Assembly (NCBI RefSeq): GCF_035956715.1
Contig: NZ_CP108381.1
Coordinates: 868,001 to 932,000, forward strand
From: Nocardia sp. NBC_01329
GTDB taxonomy: Bacteria; Actinomycetota; Actinomycetes; Mycobacteriales; Mycobacteriaceae
Direction: 5' to 3'
DNA: 64,000 nt
Shown: in pieces, positions 20,334 to 30,057 of the stretch
Layout of the letters: each line of letters begins with the position of its first letter
Position numbering within the stretch: the first letter of the stretch is position 1
The notes under the pieces: model-generated
The model's database searches: none
Told to the model about the DNA's origin: nothing
The model's input: only the letters and a program-made list of their open reading frames with translations
Translations under genes and position numbers: made by a program

Positions 20334-22493
20334 GTGCAGGCGCCTGGCTCCGAAGTCGGTAGGTGGTTCGGTCCCTACGAGCTGCGTTCGCTGCTGGGTC
20401 GCGGTGGGATGGGCGAGGTCTACGAGGCCTACGACACCGTCAAGGAGCGGGTGGTCGCGCTCAAGTTGCTCTCCGACGCGCTCGCCGGTGACCCCGAGTA
20501 CCAGATCCGGTTCCGTCGGGAATCGCAGGCCGCCGCCCGGCTCGCCGAACCGCACATCATCCCCATCCACGACTGGGGTGTGATCGAGGGCCGGTTGTTC
20601 ATCGATATGAGGCTGGTGCAGGGCACCGATCTGCGGGCGATCCTGCAGGCGGACGGTCCGCTGAGTCCGCAGCGCGCGGTCGCGGTGGTCGAGCAGATCG
20701 CCGCCGCGCTGGACGCCGCGCACGAGGGCGGGCTCGTGCACCGCGATGTGAAACCCGCGAATATCCTGGTCACTCCGGCCGATTTCGCCTATCTCGCCGA
20801 TTTCGGTATCGCCCGGCACGAGAGCGATACCGGAGTCACGCAGGCGGGTGTGGCGGTCGGCTCCTATACGTATATGGCGCCGGAGCGCTTCGATACCGGT
20901 CCGGTGACCCCGCGCGCCGATATCTATTCGCTGGCCTGTGTGCTGCACGAATGCCTCACCGGAGCGACCCCGTTCGCGACAACCAGTGTGGGCGTGCTGA
21001 TCCGGTCGCATCTGACCGAAACCCCACCGCGGGCAAGTGTGCAGCGAACCGGATTACCGGCAGCGCTCGACGATGTGATCGCATGGGGTATGGCCAAGGA
21101 TCCGCACGAGCGTTTCGCTACTGCAGGTGAACTAGCTGTAGCCACCCGCACCGCCCTGAACTCCCCGGCGCGTCTGCCGCACTCCGCCGGCCCCGAGCCG
21201 CACTCCGGCGAACCTGCCGCTATTCCAGGTGGTGCTGGTCCGTCCGGGCCGCCGACCGGTGGAATCCCCACCCTGGTCGTCCGGATGCCGCAGGACGAGG
21301 GCAATGCCCCGGACTCCACCACCATCTTGCCCGCGATCATTCCCGGCGACCCCACCTCGGTCCGGCCCGACGAATTCGAGTTCACTCCGCTCTCGGCCGA
21401 CGATCCCACGATGGCGGCGGATCCCGAGGCTCCGTCCAGCGGTATCCGGCCGTTCCCGGACGCACACCTCTACCAGAACGAGCAGTTGCACCCCGCCGCC
21501 GATCCGTCACAGTACGAGGATCCGGCGCCCGCGACCGGGGGAATGCCGGCCGCGGATTTCTACCCGCACGATCAGGCGACCCGTATCTACGGTGGAACCA
21601 CCGGGTACCCGATACCGGAGGCCGAGGAGACCACCCGGGTCTTCCAGCCGGTGGATCAAGAGCCCCCGGCCGTCGCTTATTCCGCGGACGCGGCGACCCG
21701 TACCTATCAGCCGGCCCAGCAATACCCGGTGTACGAGCCCGGCGCCCACTACGACGCCCCCACGCCCCAGGCGCCGCCCGTCGAGCAGTACGGTTCCGAG
21801 CAGTACGGTTCCGAGCAGTACGGTTCCGAGCAGTACGGTTCCGAGCAGTACGGTTACCGGGCCGACGAGTCCGGTTCGCCTCAGCCCGACCCGTACGAGG
21901 CCGCCTACGAGGCCGGCTATCGCGACAGTTACGCCGCGACCACGCGAGAGCGCGAGGCCACCTCCGCCGGTGAACGTTCCAGGGTCGTACCGATATTGAT
22001 CGGCAGCGGGGTGTTCGCGCTGGTGGTCATCATCGCTGTGCTGGGTATCAAGTTCCTCGGCGATTCCGGCGGCCGCGAATCCGCCGCAGCCGCCGATATC
22101 GCCACCACCACGGCGGCCGAACAGAACTCCGCGGCCGACCGGAGCACCGGGCCGTCTGCCACCACATCGTCGCGCACCACTACTTCCGCGTCGCCGACCA
22201 CCACCACCGCCCGTTCGGATCTACCCGCGGGCGCGCAACCCTGCACGGGGTCGACCACCGGCCGCAACGACTACGGTTCGGCGGCAACCGGTAGCGCGGT
22301 GACCAGTTGTGAATTCGCCGAAGCGGTCCGGCAGGCCTACCTGGACCCCTCCGTGGTCTCGGCCGAAGGCGATCCGGTCTCCGTGGAGGCCACCAGCCCG
22401 GTGACCGGCCAGGCCTACACCCTCGAATGCGTCGCCGAGGACGGTCTGGTCACCTGCCGGGGTGGGAACAACGCGATCATCTACCTCTACTGA
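20334..22493 (+). CDS. transmembrane Ser/Thr protein kinase (module 2)
   Basis: 719 residues from GTG 20334. Kinase domain with GRGGMGEVY, Lys in VALKLLSDA, HRDVKPAN, LADFGIAR and YMAPERF. A long acidic/Pro/Tyr-rich linker contains five EQYGS repeats. One transmembrane helix (VPILIGSGVFALVVIIAVLGI) is followed by a Ser/Thr-rich stalk and an 80-residue extracellular domain with four cysteines (CTGS, SCEF, LECV, TCRG), probably two disulfides. It resembles the mycobacterial PknE/F/H group in layout but the sensor domain is not recognised. Ends the second triplet. Confidence 0.93.
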   Translation: MQAPGSEVGRWFGPYELRSLLGRGGMGEVYEAYDTVKERVVALKLLSDALAGDPEYQIRFRRESQAAARLAEPHIIPIHDWGVIEGRLFIDMRLVQGTDLRAILQADGPLSPQRAVAVVEQIAAALDAAHEGGLVHRDVKPANILVTPADFAYLADFGIARHESDTGVTQAGVAVGSYTYMAPERFDTGPVTPRADIYSLACVLHECLTGATPFATTSVGVLIRSHLTETPPRASVQRTGLPAALDDVIAWGMAKDPHERFATAGELAVATRTALNSPARLPHSAGPEPHSGEPAAIPGGAGPSGPPTGGIPTLVVRMPQDEGNAPDSTTILPAIIPGDPTSVRPDEFEFTPLSADDPTMAADPEAPSSGIRPFPDAHLYQNEQLHPAADPSQYEDPAPATGGMPAADFYPHDQATRIYGGTTGYPIPEAEETTRVFQPVDQEPPAVAYSADAATRTYQPAQQYPVYEPGAHYDAPTPQAPPVEQYGSEQYGSEQYGSEQYGSEQYGYRADESGSPQPDPYEAAYEAGYRDSYAATTREREATSAGERSRVVPILIGSGVFALVVIIAVLGIKFLGDSGGRESAAAADIATTTAAEQNSAADRSTGPSATTSSRTTTSASPTTTTARSDLPAGAQPCTGSTTGRNDYGSAATGSAVTSCEFAEAVRQAYLDPSVVSAEGDPVSVEATSPVTGQAYTLECVAEDGLVTCRGGNNAIIYLY
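21783..21857 (+). repeat. five 15-bp tandem repeats coding EQYGS
   Basis: Unit GAGCAGTACGGTTCC x5 inside the kinase linker; units 1-4 are identical and unit 5 differs by one base. The unit is a multiple of three, so copy-number change would lengthen the linker without frameshift. Identity at third positions points to recent expansion. Confidence 0.95.
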
Positions 22494-22627
22494 TCTGCTG
22501 ACCAGCCCCGGAATCGGCCACCGGTCGGATATTTCGCGGGCTCATCCGGGTCGGGCCGGTGTTGCCGATGGAGTACGGTTTTCCGACCGGGTACGAATCA
22601 TCGGGACTGTGGGAGATCTCAAAAGCC

Positions 22628-23542
22628 ATGTGGAGAGAAGTATCGGCCGATAAGAAACGGGAACTCTCACTGGTTCGTCGTGTGCTCGCGGCCGCCGCCT
22701 GTCTGCTCGTGGCGGCACTTGTCCCGGCCTGCGGCTCCGAACCCGAGAAACGTCCGCTGACCACCTCGATCACCCAGGCGGCGGCCGAGGGTCCGGGCGG
22801 CAATGTCTCGATCACAATTCCCGGCACGCTGGCCGCGGATTTCCAGGTGCTGGAACAGTCGGCGAGGGGGGAACTGGGTCTGGCGATCATGCCCGTCGGT
22901 GGTCGTCAGCTCGTCGGTTTCGGTGAGTGGACCACCGGTCCTGCCTGGTCGACGATGAAGGTCCCGCTGGTGCTGGCCGCCGAGCGGAAGAGCCCCGGCG
23001 CCCAGACCTACGCGGCATCAGCCGCCATCACCGCCTCGGACAACTCGGCTGCCGACAGTCTCTGGTCCTCGTTGGGTACCCCGCAGGAAGCCGCCCGGTC
23101 GGTACAGGATGTCTTGCGTGACGGCGGTGACAGCGTCACCGTTGTCGAGGAGAAACCGAAGCGCTCGGAGTATTCGTCGTTCGGTCAGTCCGACTGGTCG
23201 CTCGCCGATCAGGTGCGGTTCGCCGCCGAATTGCCTTGTATTCCGGGGTCGGACAAGGTCGTGAAGCTGATGGGTTCGGTGAGCGCGAACCAGCAGTGGG
23301 GCCTGGGGTCGGTATTCGAGGCGGCCGAGTTCAAGGGCGGATGGGGTCCGGATGCCGGCGGCGCCTACCTGGTGCGGCAGTTCGGCCTGGTACCCGCCAA
23401 CGGCGGATCGGTCGCGATAGCGCTTGCCGCGCAACCGGATTCGGGCACCTTTTCCGATGGGATGAACCTGCTCGACGATATGGCGGGCCTGATCTCGCAG
23501 CATCTGGGCGAGTTCACCGGCGGTTCCTGCCCGGCCCGGTAG
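22628..23542 (+). CDS. lipoprotein with class A beta-lactamase-like serine hydrolase fold
   Basis: 304 residues from ATG 22628. Signal peptide with lipobox LVPAC, so membrane-anchored outside. The active-site elements of the penicillin-interacting fold are visible: S-T-M-K in AWSTMKVPLVL, S-D-N in ITASDNSAADS and K-G-G in FKGGWGPD in place of the usual KTG. A Glu166-type omega loop is not obvious, so it may be a transpeptidase/hydrolase-like protein rather than a true beta-lactamase. It follows the second signalling triplet. Confidence 0.75.
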   Translation: MWREVSADKKRELSLVRRVLAAAACLLVAALVPACGSEPEKRPLTTSITQAAAEGPGGNVSITIPGTLAADFQVLEQSARGELGLAIMPVGGRQLVGFGEWTTGPAWSTMKVPLVLAAERKSPGAQTYAASAAITASDNSAADSLWSSLGTPQEAARSVQDVLRDGGDSVTVVEEKPKRSEYSSFGQSDWSLADQVRFAAELPCIPGSDKVVKLMGSVSANQQWGLGSVFEAAEFKGGWGPDAGGAYLVRQFGLVPANGGSVAIALAAQPDSGTFSDGMNLLDDMAGLISQHLGEFTGGSCPAR

Positions 23543-23630
23543 CGCCACCCCGCGTACGGTTCGCGGACGTTACCGGACATTCACGGGCCCGACGCGGCAA
23601 AGGTGTCCCACAGCGGGCAAGATGGGCGCC

Positions 23631-24665
23631 ATGCGCATCGGAATCCTGACCGGAGGTGGGGACTGCCCGGGACTGAACGCGGTGATCCGTGCTGTGGTTC
23701 GCACCGCGAACGGCCGCTACGGGGACGCGATCGTGGGCTTCGAGGACGGCTGGCGCGGGTTACTGGAAGATCGCAAGGTCCGGATCCAGAACGACGATCG
23801 CACCGACCGGTTGCTCGCCAAGGGCGGCACCATGCTCGGTACGGCGCGCACCAACCCGGATGTGCTGCGCGCGGGTCTCGGGCAGATCCGCCGGACGCTC
23901 GACGACAACGGCATCGAAGCGCTCATCCCGATCGGCGGTGAGGGCACGCTGACCGCGGCCAGCTGGCTGTCCGAAGAAGGCGTCCCGGTGGTCGGCGTCC
24001 CGAAGACGATCGACAACGATATCGACTGCACCGATGTCACCTTCGGGCACGACACCGCCCTGTCCATCGCGACCGAGGCCATCGACCGCCTGCACACCAC
24101 GGCGGAATCGCATCAGCGGGTGATGCTCATCGAGGTCATGGGCCGCCATGCCGGCTGGATCGCCGTGCACGCCGGGATGGCGGCGGGCGCGCATCTGACC
24201 CTGGTCCCCGAACAGCCCTTCGACGTGACCGATGTCTGTGCCCTGATCAAGAGCCGTTTCCAGCGCGGGGACAAACATTTCATCTGTGTGGTCGCCGAAG
24301 GGTCGCATCCCGCCCCGGAGTCCGGGTTCACCCTGCGCGAGGGCGGGGTCGACGAATTCGGGCACGAACGGTTCACCGGTGTCGCCCAGCAACTCGGCAT
24401 GGAGATCGAGCGCCGGATCGGGAAAGAGGTGCGGACCACGGTGCTCGGGCATGTGCAGCGCGGTGGGAGCCCCTCCCCGTACGACCGGGTGCTGGCTACC
24501 CGGTTCGGCCTGCATGCCGCCGAAGCGGTGCACGCCGGGCACTTCGGTCAGATGGTGGCCTTGCGCGGCACCGAGATCGGGCTGGTTCCATTGCACGAGG
24601 CGACGAAGCAGCTCAAACGGGTCCCGGCCGACCGCTACGACGAGGCCCGGGCCTTCTTCGGCTGA
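23631..24665 (+). CDS. pfkA: ATP-dependent 6-phosphofructokinase
   Basis: 344 residues, glycolytic phosphorylation of fructose-6-phosphate. Family motifs: RIGILTGGGDCPGLNAVIR (ATP-binding loop), PIGGEGTLTAA, PKTIDNDIDCTD with the catalytic Asp, EVMGRHAGWIA, and GHVQRGGSPS. The length and sequence match actinobacterial PfkA closely. ATG 23631 is chosen over ATG 23622 by homology; CAAGAT 7 nt upstream suggests a leaderless start. As in mycobacteria it lies between gatA and gatB. Confidence 0.97.
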   Translation: MRIGILTGGGDCPGLNAVIRAVVRTANGRYGDAIVGFEDGWRGLLEDRKVRIQNDDRTDRLLAKGGTMLGTARTNPDVLRAGLGQIRRTLDDNGIEALIPIGGEGTLTAASWLSEEGVPVVGVPKTIDNDIDCTDVTFGHDTALSIATEAIDRLHTTAESHQRVMLIEVMGRHAGWIAVHAGMAAGAHLTLVPEQPFDVTDVCALIKSRFQRGDKHFICVVAEGSHPAPESGFTLREGGVDEFGHERFTGVAQQLGMEIERRIGKEVRTTVLGHVQRGGSPSPYDRVLATRFGLHAAEAVHAGHFGQMVALRGTEIGLVPLHEATKQLKRVPADRYDEARAFFG

Positions 24666-24785
24666 GCACCACACCGGTTCGTCGGCAGCGCGACAGCGGG
24701 CTCTCGGGCCCCGCGTTCGGTGAAATCGACCGTTACCACGGTGCTTCGCCCCGTTCCGGCGACAGCCCGGAGATACAGTCGGACC

Positions 24786-26171
24786 ATGCGCCATGGCAGG
24801 GGAGTGTTGCTGGTTGCGGTTCTTTCGGTGCTCGTCCCGGTCGTCTTCGGCTGCGCGGGTGGCGCCGCCGACGATCGGGTGCGCGGGCAATGGCACGGGT
24901 CCATCGAGGTCCCCGGGGCGCCGCTGGTGGTCGCGGTGAATTTCACCGGCCGGCGCAGTGGGGTCATAGATATCCCGGCGGAACAGGTTGCCGGGCGGGT
25001 GCTCGACGATGTGGTGGCCGAACCCGAGCGGGTGGAGTTCGGTGTGCCGGAGGTGCCTGGCGACGCGCGATTCGCCGGTCGGCTCGACGAATCGGCCGAT
25101 GCCATCGTCGGCGATTTCCGCCAGTCCGGGCGGAGTTTCGGGCTGCGGCTCAACCGTCGGCCGGTCGGCCCCCCGGCTCGCCCACAACTCCCGGTGCCAC
25201 CGTATCCCTACCTTTCCGAGGATGTTTCGTACCCGAGCGGCACTGTCACGGTGGCGGGTACCCTGACCCGGCCCGCGGACGTGCCGGGACCGCTACCCAC
25301 CGTCGTACTCATCGGTGGCAGCGGGCCGCATGACCGCAACGAGGAGATCGCCGGGCATCAGCCCTTCTCGCTACTGGCCGATACGCTCACCCGCGCGGGG
25401 TACGCGGTCCTGCGCACCGACGATCGCGGGGTCGGCGGTACCGGGGGAAACCTGAACCAGGCGAGCTACGCAGATCTGGCCGGCGACATCGAGGCCGGGC
25501 TGCGTTTCCTGCGTGAGCGCCCGGAGATCGACCCGGACCGGATCGGCCTGCTCGGGCATTCCGAGGGCGGCTATCTGGCCCCGCTCGTCGCCGCCCGGCC
25601 GGAGAACGGGGTCGCCTTCACTATCCTCATGGCCGGACCCGCTGTACCGGGCACCGATATCATCCTGGAGCAGGGCCGCCGTACTTTCGCCGGTGCCGGA
25701 GCCTCTCCCGAACAACTCGACCGCCATCTCGGCTTCCTGCGGGACTGGACCGCGGCGCTGCGTGCCGGTCAGCTCACCAAGGCGGCGCGGCTGTCGGAGA
25801 CCTACAACAGGACGTTGCCGAAGGACCTGCGCGCCACGTCCGAGGAGATCACCGGCCAGAACACTCCGTACATGGCCGCGCTGGTCTCCTACGATCCGGC
25901 TCCTGCGTTGTCGGCGCTGCGGATGCCGGTGCTCGCGCTCTTCGGGTCGAAGGATGTCCAGGTCCCGCCCGCGCAGAACGAGCAACCCATGCGCGATCTG
26001 CTGGGCGCCGATCCCGAGGCCACGGTCACGGTGCTGGAGGGACTCAACCATCTGATGCAACCCGCGGGAAGCGGTCTGCCGGCCGAGTACGAGTCCATCG
26101 AGACCACCATCGACCCGGTGGCACTCGATGCGATCACCGGCTGGCTGGGAGACCGGATTCCGGTGGACTGA
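24786..26171 (+). CDS. alpha/beta hydrolase lipoprotein
   Basis: 461 residues. A signal peptide ending in VVFGC (lipobox) is followed by an N-terminal beta domain of about 130 residues and a C-terminal alpha/beta hydrolase with oxyanion HGG-equivalent [21 protein letters not shown] and nucleophile elbow [12 protein letters not shown]. The catalytic His is in [14 protein letters not shown] ends 6 nt before the ATG (leaderless). Probably a periplasmic/cell-surface esterase or peptidase-like hydrolase; substrate unknown. Confidence 0.85.
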   Translation: MRHGRGVLLVAVLSVLVPVVFGCAGGAADDRVRGQWHGSIEVPGAPLVVAVNFTGRRSGVIDIPAEQVAGRVLDDVVAEPERVEFGVPEVPGDARFAGRLDESADAIVGDFRQSGRSFGLRLNRRPVGPPARPQLPVPPYPYLSEDVSYPSGTVTVAGTLTRPADVPGPLPTVVLIGGSGPHDRNEEIAGHQPFSLLADTLTRAGYAVLRTDDRGVGGTGGNLNQASYADLAGDIEAGLRFLRERPEIDPDRIGLLGHSEGGYLAPLVAARPENGVAFTILMAGPAVPGTDIILEQGRRTFAGAGASPEQLDRHLGFLRDWTAALRAGQLTKAARLSETYNRTLPKDLRATSEEITGQNTPYMAALVSYDPAPALSALRMPVLALFGSKDVQVPPAQNEQPMRDLLGADPEATVTVLEGLNHLMQPAGSGLPAEYESIETTIDPVALDAITGWLGDRIPVD

Positions 26172-26214
26172 CCGCCCACCGAAGGGTGGCACCTGCACGC
26201 ATACACTGTGGGCC

Positions 26215-27723
26215 ATGAGCGCACCCACCGTCGAACTCATGGATTACGCCGAGGTCCTCACCCGGTACGAGCCGGTGCTGGGCATGGAGGTCCATGTCGA
26301 GCTGAACACCGCGACCAAGATGTTCTGCGGTTGCCCGACCACGTTCGGCGCGGATCCCAACACTCAGGTCTGCCCGGTATGCCTGGGCATGCCCGGTTCG
26401 CTGCCGGTGGTCAATCAGCAGGCCGTCGAATCGGCGATCCGGATCGGCCTGGCGCTCAACTGTTCCATCACCCCGTGGGGCCGGTTCGCGCGTAAGAACT
26501 ACTTCTACCCGGATCAGCCGAAGAACTACCAGATCAGTCAATACGACGAGCCCATCGCGACCGAAGGCTATCTCGAGGTCCCGCTCGACGACGGCACCAT
26601 TTTCCGGGTCGAGATCGAACGTGCTCATATGGAAGAGGACACCGGGAAATCGGTGCACGTCGGCGGTGCGACCGGCCGTATCCACGGCGCGAGTCATTCA
26701 CTGCTCGATTACAACCGGGCCGGGGTGCCGCTCATCGAGATCGTCACCAAACCCATCACCGGCGCCGGTGACCGCGCGCCCGAGGTCGCCCGCGCGTATG
26801 TGACCGCGCTGCGCGATCTGCTGAAATCCCTGAACGTCTCCGATGTCCGGATGGAACACGGTTCGCTGCGCTGCGATGCCAACGTCTCGCTCATGCCGAT
26901 CGGTGCCGATGTCTTCGGTACCCGTACCGAGACCAAGAACGTGAACTCGCTCAAGAGCGTCGAGGTCGCGGTGCGGTTCGAGATGCGCCGCCAGGCCGCG
27001 GTGCTGGCAGGCGGCGGTGAGATCATCCAGGAGACCCGGCACTTCCACGAGGCCGGCGGTTCCACTTCGCCGGGCCGCCGTAAGGAGACCGCCGAGGACT
27101 ACCGGTATTTCCCCGAACCCGACCTGGAACCGGTCGCGCCGGATACCGCGTGGGTGGAACAGCTGCGCGGCACCCTCCCCGAATATCCGTGGTTGCGCCG
27201 CGCGCGTATCCAGTCGGATTGGGGTGTTTCCGACGAGGTCATGCGCGATCTGGTGAACGCCGGTGCGCTGGACCTGATCATCGCCACGGTCGACGCCGGC
27301 GCCCCCGCCAAGGAGGCACGTTCCTGGTGGGTCGCTTATCTCACCGAGAAGGCCAATGAACGCGGTGTCGAGCTCGAAGATCTGCCGATCACGCCGGCGC
27401 AGGTGGCGGAGGTGATCGGTCTGGTCGAGAACAAGACGGTGAACAACAAGGTCGCCAAGCAGGTGGTCGATCTCGTGCTCGACGGTGCGGGCGATCCGAC
27501 CCATATCGTGGAGACCAAGGGTCTCGGCATGGTCAGCGATGACAGCGCCCTGCAGGCCGAGGTCGACAAGGCGCTGGCCACCAACCCCGATATCGCGGAC
27601 AAGATCCGGTCCGGCAAGGTGCAGGCCGCGGGCAAGATCGTCGGTGATGTCATGAAGGCCACGCGTGGCCAGGCCGACGCGGCCCGGGTGCGGGAACTGG
27701 TACTCGCCGCCTGCGCGGAGTAG
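26215..27723 (+). CDS. gatB: Asp/Glu-tRNA(Asn/Gln) amidotransferase subunit B
   Basis: 502 residues; the kinase/transamidase subunit that phosphorylates the misacylated tRNA and adds ammonia. Motifs: [23 protein letters not shown] with the FCGC / CPVC zinc cysteines, [26 protein letters not shown]; the C-terminal YqeY-like tail ([11 protein letters not shown] ... GKVVGDVMK type) is intact. TACACT ends 7 nt before the ATG at 26215, so leaderless. Works with gatC/gatA at 7.3-9.1 kb. Confidence 0.97.
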   Translation: MSAPTVELMDYAEVLTRYEPVLGMEVHVELNTATKMFCGCPTTFGADPNTQVCPVCLGMPGSLPVVNQQAVESAIRIGLALNCSITPWGRFARKNYFYPDQPKNYQISQYDEPIATEGYLEVPLDDGTIFRVEIERAHMEEDTGKSVHVGGATGRIHGASHSLLDYNRAGVPLIEIVTKPITGAGDRAPEVARAYVTALRDLLKSLNVSDVRMEHGSLRCDANVSLMPIGADVFGTRTETKNVNSLKSVEVAVRFEMRRQAAVLAGGGEIIQETRHFHEAGGSTSPGRRKETAEDYRYFPEPDLEPVAPDTAWVEQLRGTLPEYPWLRRARIQSDWGVSDEVMRDLVNAGALDLIIATVDAGAPAKEARSWWVAYLTEKANERGVELEDLPITPAQVAEVIGLVENKTVNNKVAKQVVDLVLDGAGDPTHIVETKGLGMVSDDSALQAEVDKALATNPDIADKIRSGKVQAAGKIVGDVMKATRGQADAARVRELVLAACAE

Positions 27724-27766
27724 CGGTAGTTCGCCCAGCTCTTCGATTGCCCGCCGGTGGCGGGAG

Positions 27767-27800
27767 AGAGCCGGAGTCCTTGTGACTCCGGCTCTTCTTC
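27767..27800 (+). terminator. intrinsic terminator after gatB
   Basis: 12-bp perfect stem AGAGCCGGAGTC / GACTCCGGCTCT with a 5-nt loop followed by a T-rich TCTTCTTC stretch. Confidence 0.85.
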
Positions 27801-27826
27801 GTGTACCGGCCGGACTGTTCATCGCG

Positions 27827-27848
27827 GCTATTCTAGCGCTAGAATAGC
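27827..27848. promoter_or_regulatory. 22-bp perfect palindromic operator before padR
   Basis: Perfect dyad centred on TCTAGCGCTAGA, ending 3 nt before the GTG start of the PadR gene and overlapping a TATTCT -10-like box. PadR proteins bind such palindromes at their own promoters, so autorepression is likely. Confidence 0.8.
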
Positions 27849-27851
27849 GGC

Positions 27852-28391
27852 GTGGAACTCACGCCCTCCGAACTGATCGTCCTGGGTCTGCTCATCGAAC
27901 GCCCGCAGCACGGCTACGACCTGGAGCAGGCCATCGAACGGCGCGGCGTACGGCAATGGACCGAGATCGGTTTCTCCTCGATCTACTACCTGCTCACCAA
28001 ACTGGAGAAACGCGGCCTCCTCCACGTTCCCGACGAACCCGCGGCCGCGAAGGGCCGGCGGGTATTCCACGCCACGGCCACCGGGCAGGAGGCCGCGGTG
28101 CGCGGTGCGCTGGCGCTCGTGACGGAGTTGCGTCCGGTGCCGAACCCCTTCCTGGTGGGCGTCGCGAACCTGCCGTTGCTCGCCGCATCCGACTACGCGC
28201 GCGCACTGCGCGGTCGCCTGCAGCAGGTCGAAGCGCGTATCGCCGCGGTCGAGGCCGCCGCGACGGCACAATCACCTCTCCCGCTACCGGCGCGCGAGGT
28301 CTTCTCCTATTCCCTGAGCCTCCTGGAGGCAGAGAGGTCGTGGCTCGCGCAGCGGGCCCAGGTATCCGATGGCGAACGACACGTCGACTGA
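27852..28391 (+). CDS. PadR-family transcriptional regulator
   Basis: 179 residues from GTG 27852. The winged helix is at the N-terminus (TPSELIVLGLLIERPQHGYDLEQAIE ... SSIYYLLTKLEKRGLL), followed by a helical effector/dimerisation domain (PadR C-terminal type). A 22-bp palindrome abuts the start. The 3' end overlaps the following GyrI-like gene by 23 bp, so the two formed an operon in which the second product would be a ligand-binding or detoxifying partner. Confidence 0.9.
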   Translation: MELTPSELIVLGLLIERPQHGYDLEQAIERRGVRQWTEIGFSSIYYLLTKLEKRGLLHVPDEPAAAKGRRVFHATATGQEAAVRGALALVTELRPVPNPFLVGVANLPLLAASDYARALRGRLQQVEARIAAVEAAATAQSPLPLPAREVFSYSLSLLEAERSWLAQRAQVSDGERHVD

Positions 28392-29009
28392 CAAGGCCGA
28401 CTTCAAGAAGCAGATCGCGGCATACCGCGCCCCGCGGGGCCGGTTCGAGGTAGTGGACGTGCCCGATCTGCGATACCTCATGATCGACGGGCACGGCGAC
28501 CCGAACACCGATCCGGATTTCGCGCACGCCACCGAGGCGCTCTACCCATTGGCCTACAAACTCAAGTTCGCCAGCAAACGCGATCTCGGCCGCGACTACG
28601 TCGTCATGCCGCTGGAAGGCCTGTGGTGGGCCGAGGATATGGATGCTTTCACCGCGTCACGTGATAAATCGCGTGGGACTGGACTCTGATGATCATGGTG
28701 CCCGACTGGATCGGCCCGGAGATGTTCGCGGCCGCGGTCGCGCAGATCGCGGACAAGGACCATCCCCAACGCCTGCTCGAGGTACGCCTGGCCACGTTGT
28801 CGGAGGGTCGCTGCGTGCAGACCCTGCACATCGGCTCCTACGACGACGAGGCCGAGCTGCTCGCCCGGATGCATCACGAGTTCGTTCCGGACAACGGATT
28901 CCGGATGGCCGGCCGGCATCACGAGATCTATCTCGGCGATCCTCGCAAGGTCGCGCCGGAGAAACTCCGCACGATCCTCCGGCAACCGGTCGCCCCGCGG
29001 ATTTCCTGA
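28369..29009 (+). pseudogene. GyrI-like small-molecule-binding protein, frameshifted
   Basis: Two adjacent reading frames together make one GyrI-like (SOUL/AraC-effector-type) protein: 28369-28689 carries the N-terminal half (PRGRFEVVDVPDLRYLMIDGHGDP ... EGLWWAEDMDAF), and the +2 frame from about 28674 carries the C-terminal half (WDWTLMIMVPDWI ... DNGFRMAGRHHEIYLGDPRK). Adding one base after CG at 28673 restores one uninterrupted protein of about 213 residues. Either a true one-base deletion or a sequencing error. The downstream half has its own ATG 28689 directly at the TGA, so it could in principle be expressed separately. Confidence 0.8.
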
Positions 29010-29360
29010 GTCAATCGCCTCGGCCGGCTGCCGCCGGCGACGTCACAGTGATGAACGCCCCGAACCGTCCGTCGGCCGGGAACTGCGAGGGTCGCGCTGC
29101 TCGAGCGGCGGCCGGCGGGCCGTGACCTGGCAGCGGGGACAGTGGCTGTGGAGTTCGCCTTCGCTGGGGACTGTCCGCGGATCGTCAAACGGTCTTGATG
29201 AGAGCCGCATCGAGGTCGGTGCGGCCCATCCGGCTTACATCCGACACCGGCTGGCTCGCTGAGTGCTGAGGCTCTGTCGAATGCTGCTTGGTTCCCAGGG
29301 CACGCAGCAGCAGGGGTGCGGCGGTTTCTGGATGTCGATATTCGCAGGACGATCGCCCGA
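29010..29360. other. 351-bp stretch with no supported gene
   Basis: Between the GyrI-like remnant and the TetR gene. Short open frames exist on both strands, but none has a convincing start or recognisable domain. A minus-strand stretch at about 29185-29260 encodes a peptide with SDVSRMGRTDLDAALIKTV that might be the tail of a lost gene. Confidence 0.4.
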
Positions 29361-29996
29361 TCAGCCGAGATCGGCGCAGAGTTGGGAGATCAAGGTGGTG
29401 CCGGCCCACTCTTCCCACGTCTGCGATGACCAGTCGCGGTCGCGGACGAAGATCAGGTAGAGCTGCGGACTGAGCAGGCCGAATAGCAGGTCCGCCGCCA
29501 TCCCGGCGGAGAGGCCGGGGCGGGCGTCGGGCTTGCTGACCAGGGCTTCGGCCGCTGAGTACTGCACGGTGTAACGCGGGTCGGGGCCATCCGGCCATTG
29601 CGCGGCGATCTCCGGGTCGGTGGCCGCGGCAGCCGCGATCAGCGGCATGATCGGGGCGACCCGGCCCAAGATCTCACGGGTGCCGTGGACGTGCACGCGT
29701 AGTTGCCCGGCCGCAGTGGGCTCGGCGCACGCGGCACGAAACCACTCCCGATCCATAGTCGCGACCGGCTCGGCATCCCCGGCGATCGCCGTATCGACGA
29801 CGTCCTTGAACAGCGTGCGCTTGTTGTGGAAGACGAAGTACACCGTCTGAACCGCTACGCCCGCTCGATCCGCTATTTCCTGCAGGTTCGTCGCCCCGTA
29901 GCCCTGCGCGACGAACAGCTCACGAGCCGCGTCGACGATCTTTTCGCGCGTGCGTCGGGAACGCTCGCCTCGCTTGTCCGGCTTGACGCTTTCCAT
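29361..29996 (-). CDS. TetR-family transcriptional regulator
   Basis: 211 residues from ATG 29996. N-terminal TetR helix-turn-helix (RTREKIVDAARELFVAQGYGATNLQEIADRAGV split over three helices, then VQTVYFVFHNKRTLF), and a helical C-terminal ligand domain. Divergent from the methyltransferase at 30058, with two overlapping inverted repeats between them, so it probably represses both. Ligand unknown. Confidence 0.9.
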   Translation of the reverse strand: MESVKPDKRGERSRRTREKIVDAARELFVAQGYGATNLQEIADRAGVAVQTVYFVFHNKRTLFKDVVDTAIAGDAEPVATMDREWFRAACAEPTAAGQLRVHVHGTREILGRVAPIMPLIAAAAATDPEIAAQWPDGPDPRYTVQYSAAEALVSKPDARPGLSAGMAADLLFGLLSPQLYLIFVRDRDWSSQTWEEWAGTTLISQLCADLG

Positions 29997-30009
29997 CTTG
30001 CAAGTGTAT

Positions 30010-30040
30010 CTCTAGATATAGTCACTAGAGTTTGACTCTA
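30010..30040. promoter_or_regulatory. overlapping inverted repeats in TetR/methyltransferase intergenic region
   Basis: CTCTAG (30010-30015) with CTAGAG (30025-30030), and TAGAGT-TTG-ACTCTA (30026-30040). Both dyads lie in the 61-bp gap between divergent genes, where a TetR operator is expected. Confidence 0.65.
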
Positions 30041-30057
30041 ATTTGTTGGAGGAAGCA

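Noticed and set aside
21783..21857. Possible CRISPR-like array
   Set aside because: Units are contiguous 15-mers in a coding frame with no spacers; it is a coding tandem repeat.
23760..25187. 475-residue minus-strand frame
   Set aside because: Antisense to pfkA, whose motifs are unambiguous.
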